From the NCBI RefSeq assembly GCF_033097365.1, contig NZ_AP028461.1, forward strand, positions 8,556,001 through 8,620,000: DNA of 64,000 nucleotides, in the 5' to 3' direction. The notes below the pieces were generated by a model. That model ran no database searches. It was not told where the DNA came from and saw nothing but the letters and a program-made list of their open reading frames with translations. The position numbers and the translations under genes were made by a program. Positions 38,746 through 47,545 of the stretch are shown piece by piece (position 1 is the first letter of the stretch; the number at the start of each line of letters is the position of its first letter). The stretch comes from Actinoplanes sichuanensis. Its GTDB lineage: Bacteria; Actinomycetota; Actinomycetes; Mycobacteriales; Micromonosporaceae.

Positions 38746-39864
38746 CTAGATGTAGCCGTGCTGGCCCAGCTCCTTCAGATGGTCGACGAGCTGCTTGACC
38801 TCCTGGGCACGCTCGCGCGGGCAGACCAGGACGGCGTCCGGCGTGTCGACGATGACCAGGTCGCGGACGCCCATCGCGGCGACCAGGCGGCCCGACGACG
38901 GGACCACGACCAGGCCCTCGGTCTCACGCAGCAGCACGGTCGGCCGCTCGGCACCGGTGTCGTGGCCGACGACCACGTTGCCGGCCTGGTCGGCGGTCAG
39001 CACCTCGCCGAGGGTGTGGAAGTCGCCGACGTCGTTCCACCCGAAGTCGCCGGGCACGGTGCCGACCCGGCCGACCGCGGCCGCGCCCTCCATCACCGCG
39101 TAGTCGACGGAGATCTTCGGCAGCGTCGGCCAGACGTCACCCATGACCTCCTCCTGGTCGGCGGTCCCCCACGCCGAGGCGATCCGGCTGACCCCGGCGG
39201 CGAGCTGCGGCTGCTGGCGGTGCAGCTCGGCCAGGAAGGCGTCCACCCGCCAGACGAACATGCCCGCGTTCCACAGATAGTTGCCGGACTTCACGTAGCT
39301 CTCGGCCACGTCGTAGGACGGCTTCTCCTTGAACTCCTCGACCTTCAGCAGCGGCCCGTCACCGACCGAGGCGCCGCACTGGAGGTAGCCATAGCCCGTC
39401 TCGGGCCTGGTCGGGGTGATGCCGAGGGTCATCAGCAGGCCCTGGCTCGCGCCCGTCATCGCCTGGCGGATGACGGCGGCGAACGCCTCCTTGTCGGCGA
39501 TCAGGTGATCGGACGCGAAGGAGCCCATGATCGCCTCCGGGTTACGCCGGGCGATCACCGCGGCCGCCAGGGCGATCGCCGCGCACGAGTCGCGCGGTGA
39601 CGGCTCGACGAGCACGTTCTCCTCGGGCATCGCCGCGAGCTGGCGGGAGACCGCGGCGGCGTGGGCCACACCGGTCACCACGAACACCCGATCGGGGGAC
39701 GCCAACGTGTCCAGCCGGTCCACCGTGGCCTGCAGAAGGGAGGCCTCGGTGCCGGTCAACGGATGCAGGAACTTGGGATGACCGGCGCGGGACAGTGGCC
39801 AGAGACGGGTTCCGGTGCCCCCGGCAAGAACCACTCCGTACAACACGGCCTGTTCGTCGCTCAT
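38746..39864 (-). CDS. manC: Mannose-1-phosphate guanylyltransferase
   Basis: Makes GDP-mannose from mannose-1-phosphate and GTP. The 372-residue enzyme has the nucleotidyltransferase signature VVLAGGTGTRLWPLSRAGHP followed by KFLHPL, then GSFASDHLI, ETGYGYLQCG, GNYLWNAGMFVW and the DFGWNDVGDFH motif. It lacks the C-terminal isomerase domain of bifunctional ManC/AlgA enzymes. The corresponding mycobacterial gene is Rv3264c. ATG at 39864 with TAAACT eight bases upstream (39873-39878) fits a leaderless mRNA, independent of the glycosyltransferase gene upstream. Confidence 0.95.
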   Translation of the reverse strand: MSDEQAVLYGVVLAGGTGTRLWPLSRAGHPKFLHPLTGTEASLLQATVDRLDTLASPDRVFVVTGVAHAAAVSRQLAAMPEENVLVEPSPRDSCAAIALAAAVIARRNPEAIMGSFASDHLIADKEAFAAVIRQAMTGASQGLLMTLGITPTRPETGYGYLQCGASVGDGPLLKVEEFKEKPSYDVAESYVKSGNYLWNAGMFVWRVDAFLAELHRQQPQLAAGVSRIASAWGTADQEEVMGDVWPTLPKISVDYAVMEGAAAVGRVGTVPGDFGWNDVGDFHTLGEVLTADQAGNVVVGHDTGAERPTVLLRETEGLVVVPSSGRLVAAMGVRDLVIVDTPDAVLVCPRERAQEVKQLVDHLKELGQHGYI

Positions 39865-39886
39865 GCGCGGAAAGTTTAGTTGATGA

Positions 39887-41032
39887 TCAAGAGGCAGCCC
39901 GATTCCACGTTGTTACATGTACCTCCGCGCTGGACGACCAGGTGAACTCTTTCGCCCGATCGAAGCCGGCCTTGGCCAGCATGCCGCGGCGATCCTCGTC
40001 GTGGAGCAGGTCGGCGAGGTCCTCGGCGATCCGCTCGGGGGTCTCGGTCGTGTACGCGACAGCGTCCCCGCCGACCTCGGGCAGGGACAGCCTCGGCGTG
40101 GTGAGCACCGGGGTGCCGCAGGCCATCGCCTCCAGGATCGGCAGGCCGAATCCCTCGCCGAAGGACGGGTAGCAGGCCACCAGGGCGCCGCCGAGGAAAC
40201 CGGGCAGATCCGCATACCGCAGATAGCCTGGTCGGAGCAGCCGCAGGTGGGGTGGGACCTCGGCCACCGCACGGTCGATGTCGTCGTCGTGGCCCTGGCC
40301 ACCGGCGATCACCAGGGCCGGCGGGCGCGGCCAGTCGGCGACCGCGCGGGCCCAGCCGCGAATCAGGTTCGGCACGTTCTTGCGGGGCTCCTTGGCGCCG
40401 AGGAACGCCACGTAGCCCGAGTCGCCCAGGCCGAGCCGGGCCCGGACCCGCGCCTTCTCGTCCTCGGCCGGGGCGTGGAAGGCCGAGTGGTCGACCCCGT
40501 GATACGCCACGTCGATCTTGGTCGGGTCGGCGTCGAGAAGCCGGATCAGCTCGTCACGGGTGGCCTTGCTGGGCACGATCACCCGGGCCGCCCGGCGCAG
40601 CGACGTCTTGATGGCACTGCGGAAGAAGGTCCGCTTGGTGTTGTCGTAGTGCTCGGGCTCGGTGAAGAAGGTCGCGTCGTGCACGGTGACCGTGACCGGA
40701 CATCCCACCCGAAGCGGGCAGGTGTAGAACGGCGAGTGCAGCACATCCGCCCCGACCTGCTGCGCGAGCAGCGGTAATCCGGTCTGCTCCCAGGCCAGCC
40801 GGGCCGGCCGGTGCACGATCGCGGCCGGGCCGGGGATCACCTCGGCACTGGGAAGCATGCGGCGGTAACGCTCCGCATCCGACCGTTGGGACACGACGGC
40901 GAGCTCGACGCGGCCGGGGCTCTCCTGCCCCAGGGCTCCGAGAAGCCCGTCGACGTATCTGCCGACACCACCTCGGTCAGCGGGGACGCTTGTGGCGTCG
41001 ACGAGCACTCGCGGGGGGCGACCGGGGGTCAC
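39887..41032 (-). CDS. GT4-family glycosyltransferase
   Basis: A 381-residue GT-B fold enzyme. The N-terminal half has the glycine-rich acceptor region (SVPADRGGVGRYVDGLLGAL) and the C-terminal half the donor-site motif FGEGFGLPILEAMACGTPVL with the conserved Glu pair. It probably uses a nucleotide sugar, possibly GDP-mannose given that manC follows directly, for wall glycan, lipomannan or glycolipid assembly. The acceptor is unknown. The GTG start is preceded by AAGGAGA. Confidence 0.9.
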   Translation of the reverse strand: MTPGRPPRVLVDATSVPADRGGVGRYVDGLLGALGQESPGRVELAVVSQRSDAERYRRMLPSAEVIPGPAAIVHRPARLAWEQTGLPLLAQQVGADVLHSPFYTCPLRVGCPVTVTVHDATFFTEPEHYDNTKRTFFRSAIKTSLRRAARVIVPSKATRDELIRLLDADPTKIDVAYHGVDHSAFHAPAEDEKARVRARLGLGDSGYVAFLGAKEPRKNVPNLIRGWARAVADWPRPPALVIAGGQGHDDDIDRAVAEVPPHLRLLRPGYLRYADLPGFLGGALVACYPSFGEGFGLPILEAMACGTPVLTTPRLSLPEVGGDAVAYTTETPERIAEDLADLLHDEDRRGMLAKAGFDRAKEFTWSSSAEVHVTTWNRAAS

Positions 41033-41215
41033 GAGGCATCTCCTTGGCAGCTCTGACGTACCGATGCGATGGTTCTGCCATACCTGTACGGCGGCGGGAC
41101 CACCGACGGTTCGAGGGTACGCCGGGAAGGCTTCACGGAGGTGTCCGCGACACTGCCGATCGTTGCGGTCCTTCCACGGCCATTACTGTGCGTGATCCGC
41201 CTACGCTGTGAAGCG

Positions 41216-41941
41216 ATGAACACGACGATCCCGCAGGTTTTCGCGAAGGCGGTCGGTCGCGACCCCGCCGCCCCGCTGCTGACCTGGTACGACGATGCCA
41301 CCGGCGACCGGACCGAGCTGTCCGGGACGACCCTGGACAACTGGGTGGCGAAAACCGCCAACCTGCTGGTCGACGGGGTCGGCCTGGGCCACGGCGACAC
41401 CGTGGCCCTGCTGCTGCCGCCGCACTGGCAGACCGCGGCGCTCCTGCTCGGGGTGTCGGCCGCCGGGCTGGCCGCCGATCTGGGCGGCGACCCGCAGCCG
41501 GTCGAGGCGCTCTTCACCACCCCGGAACTGGTGGAGCGGGCGGCCGGCTGGGCCACCCTGGATCGGTATGCGACCGGGCTGCTCCCGCTGGCCATGCCGC
41601 TGCGCACGCCACCCGAGGGGTACGCCGACTACGTCACCGAGGTCCGCAACCACGGCGACCACTTCCGCGGCGAGCCGGTCGGCGCCGCCGATCGGGCGCT
41701 GGCCGGTCATGTCGAGCTGAGCCACCAGGACGTCGTCGAGGCGGCCGTCGAACGGGCCGGCGAGCTGGGCATCACGGCCGGCGCCCGGGTCCTGATCGAC
41801 ACCGCCTTCTACCCGGACGCGAACGATTGGCTGCTGGCCCCGCTCGTGGCCGGTGCCTCGATCGTGCTCTGCGCCAACCTGGACACGTCGAAGACCGAGG
41901 CGCGGTCGGCCACCGAGAAGGTCACTCTGACGCTGGTGTGA
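41216..41941 (+). CDS. TIGR03089 family protein
   Basis: A 241-residue protein related to the N-terminal part of AMP-binding enzymes, matching TIGR03089: LLTWYDDATGDRTELSGTTL, NWVAKTANLLVD and GDTVALLLPPHWQTAALLLG. It lacks the later adenylation motifs, so it is unlikely to be a working acyl-CoA ligase; the function is unknown. The ATG at 41216 has TACGCT eight bases upstream (41202-41207). It overlaps the convergent acetoacetyl-CoA ligase gene by 20 bases. Mycobacteria have a homologue close to manB and the rml genes. Confidence 0.88.
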   Translation: MNTTIPQVFAKAVGRDPAAPLLTWYDDATGDRTELSGTTLDNWVAKTANLLVDGVGLGHGDTVALLLPPHWQTAALLLGVSAAGLAADLGGDPQPVEALFTTPELVERAAGWATLDRYATGLLPLAMPLRTPPEGYADYVTEVRNHGDHFRGEPVGAADRALAGHVELSHQDVVEAAVERAGELGITAGARVLIDTAFYPDANDWLLAPLVAGASIVLCANLDTSKTEARSATEKVTLTLV

Positions 41942-43883
41942 CCCGCTCGGCATACAGAACGGCGAAGGCGTTCAGGGAGTCCGGGTTGGCCAACGCACCC
42001 TTGGCCGCGGCCGACTCGACCGGGGTGCCGGTGAGGATCCGCTTCACCGGCACCTCCAGTTTCTTGCCGGACAGGGTGCGCGGCAGTGCCCGTACCGCGT
42101 AGGCGGCGTCGGGCACGTGCCGGGGCGAGAGCGCGCCGCGAAGCTCCTTGGCGATGCGCGCGCGCAGCGCGGCGTCGAGTTCGGCGCCGTCGGTGAGCAC
42201 CACGAAGAGCAGCAGTTCACCGTTCGGATCGTCCGGTTTATCAAGATGTACGACGAGCGAGTCGACCACCTCGGGCAACGCCTCGACCACCGAGTAGAAC
42301 TCCGCCGTGCCGAGCCGCACGCCGCCCCGGTTGAGGGTGGCGTCCGAGCGCCCGGTGATCACACAGCTGCCGTCGTGACCGATCGTGATCCAGTCGCCGT
42401 GCCGCCAGACCCCGGGGAAGACGTCGAAGTAGGCCTCCCGGTAACGGGCGCCGTCGTGGTCGTTCCAGAAGCCGACGGGCATGCTCGGCATCGGCCCGGT
42501 GATCACCAGTTCGCCCAGCTCACCGACGACCGGTTGACCGACCGGGTCGTACGCCTCGACGCGCGCGCCCAGGATCCGGCAGGTGATCACCCCGGCCCGG
42601 ACCGGCAGCAGCGGAACTCCCCCGACGAACCCGGTGCACACGTCGGTGCCGCCGGACAGCGAGACCAGGTGCACGTCGGGGTCGACCGCCTCGTACACCC
42701 ACGCCCAGCCCTCCGGCGGCAGCGGCGCGCCGGTCGAGCCGAGGCCCTTGAGAGTTTTGTCGGGCTTGAGCCCGGCCTTGCGGCAGGCCAGCAGGAACGG
42801 CGCCGACGTGCCGAAATACGTGATGCCCGCGGTGTCGACGAGATCCCACAGGGTGTCGAGTGAGGGCCAGCCCGGGTTGCCGTCGAAGAGCACGATCGCC
42901 GCGCCCACGGCCGGCCCGCTGGCCAGGTAGTTCCACATCATCCAGCCGGTGGTGGTGAACCAGAAGAACCTGTCGCCGGGCCCGAGGTCGTGGTGCAGCG
43001 CGAGGATCTTGAGGTGCTCCAGCAGGATGCCGCCGTGACCGTGAACGATCGGCTTGGGCAGGCCCGTGGTGCCGGAGCTGTAGAGCACGTAGAGCGGCTG
43101 GTCGAACGGCACCGGCTCGAACTCGAGTGGATCGTCGCCGCGCAGGGAGTCCCAGTCGCCGCCGCTCTCATTCAGGTAACCGATGGTGATCACATGCTCG
43201 ATCGACGGGATCGCCGCCCGGATCGCCGCGATCTCGGTGCGCCTGTCGACGTCCTTGTCGCCGTACCGGTAACCGTCGGTCGCGACCAGTACCTTCGGCT
43301 CGATCTGAACCCACCTGTCGATCACGCTGCGTGCACCGAACTCGGGGGCGCACGACGAGAAGACCGCGCCGAGGCTCGCCGAGGCGAGCATCAGCACATA
43401 GGTTTCCGGAATGTTCGGCGCATAGGCGGCAACCCGGTCACCCTTGCCGACCCCGCGGGCCTTCAGCCCGGCACGGACCCGCCGGACCTCTTCCCGAAGG
43501 CTGCGGGCGGTCAGGGCGACGGGTTCACGACTCTGGGAGTACGCGTGAACGACCGTCTCGTCATCCGCGATGCCCGGCATGCGCAGCACGTTCTCGGCGT
43601 AGTTGAGCGTGGCTCCGGGGAACCAGCGCGCCCCCGGCATACCCGCGTTCTCCAGGACGGCGGTCGGCGGTGAGTGCGAGACCACCCCGGACCAGTCCCA
43701 GATGGACCGCCAGAACGCCGGCAGGTCGGTGACCGACCACTGCCACAGCGCCGCGTAGTCGGCGAAGGTCAGGCCCCGCTCGGACTCCAGCCAGGCGAGA
43801 TAGTGCCCGATCCGGGAGGTCTGCCGGATGTCCGACGGCGGCTCCCACAGAACTGTGCCCGGCGTCACCACACCTGTCGTCAT
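41922..43883 (-). CDS. Acetoacetate--CoA ligase
   Basis: Activates acetoacetate to acetoacetyl-CoA with ATP, feeding ketone bodies into central metabolism. The 653-residue member of the acetyl-CoA synthetase family shows the N-terminal acyl-CoA synthetase region (SVTDLPAFWRSIWDWSGV), the phosphate-binding loop VLYSSGTTGLPKPIVHGHGG, SLSGGTDVCTGFVGG, GDWITIGHDGSCVITGRSDA and the C-terminal catalytic Lys region LPRTLSGKKLEVPVKRIL. Similarity to AcsA-type acetoacetyl-CoA synthetases sets the name. ATG at 43883 with TAAGGT six bases upstream. Confidence 0.93.
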   Translation of the reverse strand: MTTGVVTPGTVLWEPPSDIRQTSRIGHYLAWLESERGLTFADYAALWQWSVTDLPAFWRSIWDWSGVVSHSPPTAVLENAGMPGARWFPGATLNYAENVLRMPGIADDETVVHAYSQSREPVALTARSLREEVRRVRAGLKARGVGKGDRVAAYAPNIPETYVLMLASASLGAVFSSCAPEFGARSVIDRWVQIEPKVLVATDGYRYGDKDVDRRTEIAAIRAAIPSIEHVITIGYLNESGGDWDSLRGDDPLEFEPVPFDQPLYVLYSSGTTGLPKPIVHGHGGILLEHLKILALHHDLGPGDRFFWFTTTGWMMWNYLASGPAVGAAIVLFDGNPGWPSLDTLWDLVDTAGITYFGTSAPFLLACRKAGLKPDKTLKGLGSTGAPLPPEGWAWVYEAVDPDVHLVSLSGGTDVCTGFVGGVPLLPVRAGVITCRILGARVEAYDPVGQPVVGELGELVITGPMPSMPVGFWNDHDGARYREAYFDVFPGVWRHGDWITIGHDGSCVITGRSDATLNRGGVRLGTAEFYSVVEALPEVVDSLVVHLDKPDDPNGELLLFVVLTDGAELDAALRARIAKELRGALSPRHVPDAAYAVRALPRTLSGKKLEVPVKRILTGTPVESAAAKGALANPDSLNAFAVLYAERVTPASE

Positions 43884-43903
43884 CACCACACCTTAACGGT
43901 GGG

Positions 43904-44428
43904 TCAGCCGGCCGCCGTGTGATGTTCCGCTCGGGCTTTCTGGATCGCCGCGCGGCGGGACAACCGGTGGTCACGGCGGATCATCGCCTCGGTGAACCGG
44001 CGCTTGTCCTCGTCCTCCGACGGCAACACGGGCGGCACCCGACGCGGGTTACCGGCCGCGTCCACGGCCACGAAGACCAGGTAGGCGGTGGCCACCGGCA
44101 GCGGCTCCGGGCCGACCTCGTCCCAGCGCTCGGCGGCCAGCTTCACACCCACCTCCATCGAGGTGCTGCCGGTCCAGTTGATCTGCGCGGAGGCGTGCAC
44201 CAGGTCGCCGACCCGAACCGGCTCCAGGAAGACGATCTCGTCGATCGCCGCGGTGACCGCGGTGCCGCCACTGTGCCGGGCCGCCGCCGCGCCCGCCACG
44301 TCGTCCACGAACTTCATCAGCACACCGCCGTGCACGGTGCCGTAGAGGTTCACGTCGACCGCGGTCATGATCCGGCTCAGAGTGACCCGGGACAGGGCGG
44401 TCGGCCGACCGGGATGCTGTTCTTCCAT
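43904..44428 (-). CDS. Acyl-CoA thioesterase (hotdog fold, YciA/BFIT type)
   Basis: A 174-residue single hotdog-domain thioesterase that hydrolyses acyl-CoA. Motifs are LSRIMTAVDVNLYGTVHGG, VLMKFVDDVAGAAAARHSGG and the AIDEIVFLEPVRVGDLVHAS strand. The chain-length preference is unknown. It lies 20 bases upstream of the acetoacetyl-CoA ligase, so the two may be co-transcribed for CoA-ester balance. The ATG has TACCGT seven bases upstream (44436-44441) and shares a 45-base spacer with the divergent gene. Confidence 0.92.
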   Translation of the reverse strand: MEEQHPGRPTALSRVTLSRIMTAVDVNLYGTVHGGVLMKFVDDVAGAAAARHSGGTAVTAAIDEIVFLEPVRVGDLVHASAQINWTGSTSMEVGVKLAAERWDEVGPEPLPVATAYLVFVAVDAAGNPRRVPPVLPSEDEDKRRFTEAMIRRDHRLSRRAAIQKARAEHHTAAG

Positions 44429-44473
44429 AGCCGGTACGGTAGTTCTTGCCGGTGCCGAGTACCGTGCCGGATC
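44429..44473. promoter_or_regulatory. Compact divergent leaderless promoter pair
   Basis: In only 45 bases between two divergent start codons there are two TACCGT boxes, one per strand, at 44436-44441 (minus) and 44460-44465 (plus), seven and eight bases from their ATGs. The core promoters must overlap or compete. Confidence 0.6.
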
Positions 44474-46087
44474 ATGCGTCACCTCAGGTCGATCTTCTAC
44501 GCACTCGTGCTGGCCCCGTGCATCTGGGTGCTCCTCGCCGTCGGGTTCACCGACGACCTGAGCAGTCGCGGCCGCGAGTTCTTCACCGCCGAGTCGGTCA
44601 GCGGGCTCCTCCTGCTGATCTTCGCCGGCATCCTCTTCTCCATCCTGGCCGCGGGCCCGGTCTCCCCCGCCGGTCCGGTTCTCGCCGGCGCGGTCTATCT
44701 GGGCGTGACCATCTGGGCGTTCAATTCCCCGGAGGCGTACGCGGCGCTGTGGTCCCCGGAGATCTCCAAAGAGGGCTTCAACCTGAGCCGGCCCGGATAC
44801 GGTCTCGCCGCCGTCCTGGCGATCCCGCTGCTCCTGACCGCGCTGAGCGCCCGCCGCTGGGCCCGCTACGAGCCGCCGGTGCTCCCGATCATCGGTGAGA
44901 TCGGCCGGTTCCGGGGTTCGGCGCAGGTGGTCGGCACCCCGGTCGCCGCTGAGCAGACCACGGTCATCCGCACCGGTGTCCCGGCCGACCCGACGGTCGC
45001 GATCAACCGCCCGGCGGCCGCGGACCGGACCGTCGCGTTCAACGGCGTCCCGCCGCGCACCGACCGGACCGAGGTGGTGGCTGACAACGACCGCACGGTC
45101 TTCGTCACCCAGCCGCAGTCCCCGGCCGCGCCGGCCACCGCGCGCCCGACCCCGCCTTCCGTGCCGCCGGCTGCTCGTCCCGCCGACCCGGCCTCTCGTC
45201 CCGCCGAGCCGGAGCCGACCACGGTCCTCCCGATCGGCTCGAACGAGCCCACCGTGGTCCGGACCCCGGCCCCGGCCGACGAGCCGACCGTCGTGAGCGG
45301 CATGGCCTTGGCCCAGCCCAAGCCCACCCCGGCCCCCACCGCTTCGGCCGCCGCCACCGCCAAGCCCGCGACGGCTTCCGCACCGGTCGCGGCCACGCAG
45401 GCCAAGCCCGTCGCCGCCTCCGCTGCGCCGGTGACCGCCTCCGCGTCGGTCGCGACCGCACCCGCATCCGGGTCGGCCGCGGTCGGTGCCGCTTCAGCAA
45501 GCGGTTCAGCTTCCGTCCCGCCCGCAGCCGCAAGTGGCCCAGCCCCGGCTGCGCCCGCGAGCGGATCGGCCTCGGTCACCAAACCCGCAGCGGCCTCCAC
45601 CCCGGTCGCCGCGAAACCCGCGACCTCCGCTCCCGTCGCCGCCAAAGCCGCAGCCGCCGCCCCGGCCGCCACCAAAGCCGCAGCCGCCGCCCCGGCCGCC
45701 ACCAAAGCCGCAGGCTCCGCTCCAGTCGCCGCGAAACCCGCAGCCTCCGCCCCGGCCGCCGCCAAGCCGGCCACCGCCTCGGCTTCGGTGACTGTCGCCC
45801 CCGCCAAACCCGCGACCGCCGCGGGTACGGCCAAGCCGGCGACAGCCGCTGTTCCGGTCAGCGCGACGCCCGCCACTCCGGCGGCGAAGGACGAGAAGAG
45901 CACCACGGCGGCTGACGACCGTACCGAGGCGATGGGGTCGTCCTCGACCGACGCGGACCGGGACAAGACCACCGCGATGTCGATTCCCGCCGAAGAGGCG
46001 ACCGCGCTGGTCAAGCCGCCGAGCGACGAGACCGAGCCGACCACCGTGATCCCGGCGCAGCGCCGGCCACCGGCAATCGAGTCCTGA
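44474..46087 (+). CDS. Membrane protein with long Ala/Pro/Lys-rich tail carrying repeated threonine motifs
   Basis: A 537-residue protein not known to me. Four hydrophobic helices lie at about 7-25, 42-63, 65-88 and 112-132. The remaining 400 residues are low complexity. The first and last parts contain acidic-threonine motifs at least ten times, such as EQTTVIRT, DPTVAIN, DRTVAFN, DRTVFVT, EPTTVLP, EPTVVRT, DKTTAMS and EPTTVIP; these resemble the phosphothreonine sites read by FHA domains and made by Ser/Thr kinases. The middle is a histone-H1-like array of KPA, KAA and APAAT blocks. ATG at 44474 with TACCGT eight bases upstream. Confidence 0.8.
   Translation: MRHLRSIFYALVLAPCIWVLLAVGFTDDLSSRGREFFTAESVSGLLLLIFAGILFSILAAGPVSPAGPVLAGAVYLGVTIWAFNSPEAYAALWSPEISKEGFNLSRPGYGLAAVLAIPLLLTALSARRWARYEPPVLPIIGEIGRFRGSAQVVGTPVAAEQTTVIRTGVPADPTVAINRPAAADRTVAFNGVPPRTDRTEVVADNDRTVFVTQPQSPAAPATARPTPPSVPPAARPADPASRPAEPEPTTVLPIGSNEPTVVRTPAPADEPTVVSGMALAQPKPTPAPTASAAATAKPATASAPVAATQAKPVAASAAPVTASASVATAPASGSAAVGAASASGSASVPPAAASGPAPAAPASGSASVTKPAAASTPVAAKPATSAPVAAKAAAAAPAATKAAAAAPAATKAAGSAPVAAKPAASAPAAAKPATASASVTVAPAKPATAAGTAKPATAAVPVSATPATPAAKDEKSTTAADDRTEAMGSSSTDADRDKTTAMSIPAEEATALVKPPSDETEPTTVIPAQRRPPAIES
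45644..45703. repeat. 30-bp perfect tandem duplication in the Ala/Lys tail
   Basis: Two identical 30-base units coding KAAAAAPAAT, followed by a diverged third. It shows how the low-complexity tail grew by in-frame duplication. Confidence 0.85.
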
Positions 46088-46095
46088 GGCTCGAC

Positions 46096-46141
46096 CCCCG
46101 TGGTGACCTACGGTCGATTCCCGCCGTAGTTCACCACGGGG
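46096..46141. terminator. Bidirectional terminator between convergent genes
   Basis: CCCCGTGGTGA pairs with TCACCACGGGG (11 bp), then after one mismatch CTACGG pairs with CCGTAG around a 10-base loop. It fills the 69-base gap between convergent stops. Confidence 0.8.
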
Positions 46142-46156
46142 CCGACCGCGGCCTGA

Positions 46157-47545
46157 TCAGCGGGGCGATTCGGATCGGTGAGCGAACCGCGCGGCCACCG
46201 CCGCCGCCACGCACAACCCGCCGCACATCAACCACACCAGCACGTAAGCGCTTTCGGCCGGTGTGTCGCCCCCGCCCTGGACCAGCGCGGCCAGGATCGC
46301 CGCGACGACCGCACCCGCCACCGCCCCACCGAGCGTCTTGACGTTGTTGTAGAGCGCGGTGGTGATCCCGGTCCGGGACGGTTCGGCGGTTTCCGCGATG
46401 ACGGTCGGCATGGCCCCCAACGCCACCCCGGCGGCCAACCCGACCGGCACCTTGAACAGCAACAGCTGCCAGACCTCGGCATGTAGGAAGGCCATCGCCA
46501 CAAAGGTCGCCGCAATGGTCAGAAACGCCGCGATCAGGGTGGGCCGATATCCGAACCGTCCGGCGATCACCGCGGTGAGACTCGATCCGACGACGGCACC
46601 GACGGCGGCCGGAAGCGCCACCAGCGAGATCTGTAGAGCGGTGAATCCGAACCCGTAGCCGGTGACGGCCCGGTCGGCGGCGAGGAACGTGGCGTCCGGC
46701 GCCTGGCTTCCGAAGTAGACGATGCCGAAGACGAAGGAGCAGAAGAAGAACGGCGACACGGTACGCCCGGCGAGCGCTCGAAGATCGACGAGAGGTTCCG
46801 GGGTGCGCAGTTCGAGAACGACCCAGCCGGCGAACCCGACGACACCGCCGACGAGTAGTCCGACTCCGGCCCCGGCCGAGGTGCCGATCAGCGAGATCCC
46901 ACCGAGCACGGCGACCATGGAGACGCTGAGCAGCAGAACGCCGGGAACGTCCAGTTTCCCGGTGGCAAGCGTTTCACTCTCCGGTACGGCCACGAACGAC
47001 ACCGGCACACAGAGCAGAGCGAGCACCGCCGGCACCAGAAGTGTGAGCCGTGCGTCCCCGATGATCTGGTGCAGCCCGGCGGTGAGGACCGCACCGAGCA
47101 GGGTGCCGAGAGCGAGTGCCCCGACGAGCCGGGCGATGGCCCGCCGGGCGAGTTCGGCCGGAAGCCGGTCCCGGACGAGCGCGATCTCCAGCGGCAGCAA
47201 CGCGGCGAGCGGGCCGAGAAGGACGCGGCCGAAAAGCAGGATCCCCAGATTGGGGGCGAGCACGACGAGCAGGCTTCCGGCCGCGACGCAGACGAGCGCG
47301 ATCCGGAGCATCCGCCGATGCCCGTAGAGGTCACCGAGCCGCCCGAACGCCGGCACCGAGACCGCGGCCGCCAGCAGTTGTACCGAGATGACCCAGTTGA
47401 GATCCGCATCCGAGATGTTCATCTCGGCCCCCAGGTCGGGCAGCAGGGGCGCCACCCCACCTTGAATGAATCCGCTGGTGATCTCGAAGAGCACGAGCAG
47501 CCCGACCACCGCGGACACCCGGCTCCGATCGATGACCGCGGTCAC
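46157..47545 (-). CDS. MFS transporter
   Basis: A 462-residue major facilitator with about 14 hydrophobic segments (DHA2-like). It begins with a helix (VSAVVGLLVLFEITSGF), the motif A-like loop GRLGDLYGHRRMLR and motif C-like region LGTLLGAVLTAGLHQ. The substrate is unknown. The GTG start overlaps the stop of the M20 amidohydrolase gene (GTGA), so the two are translated together; export or import of an amino acid derivative linked to the hydrolase is possible. Confidence 0.9.
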   Translation of the reverse strand: MTAVIDRSRVSAVVGLLVLFEITSGFIQGGVAPLLPDLGAEMNISDADLNWVISVQLLAAAVSVPAFGRLGDLYGHRRMLRIALVCVAAGSLLVVLAPNLGILLFGRVLLGPLAALLPLEIALVRDRLPAELARRAIARLVGALALGTLLGAVLTAGLHQIIGDARLTLLVPAVLALLCVPVSFVAVPESETLATGKLDVPGVLLLSVSMVAVLGGISLIGTSAGAGVGLLVGGVVGFAGWVVLELRTPEPLVDLRALAGRTVSPFFFCSFVFGIVYFGSQAPDATFLAADRAVTGYGFGFTALQISLVALPAAVGAVVGSSLTAVIAGRFGYRPTLIAAFLTIAATFVAMAFLHAEVWQLLLFKVPVGLAAGVALGAMPTVIAETAEPSRTGITTALYNNVKTLGGAVAGAVVAAILAALVQGGGDTPAESAYVLVWLMCGGLCVAAAVAARFAHRSESPR

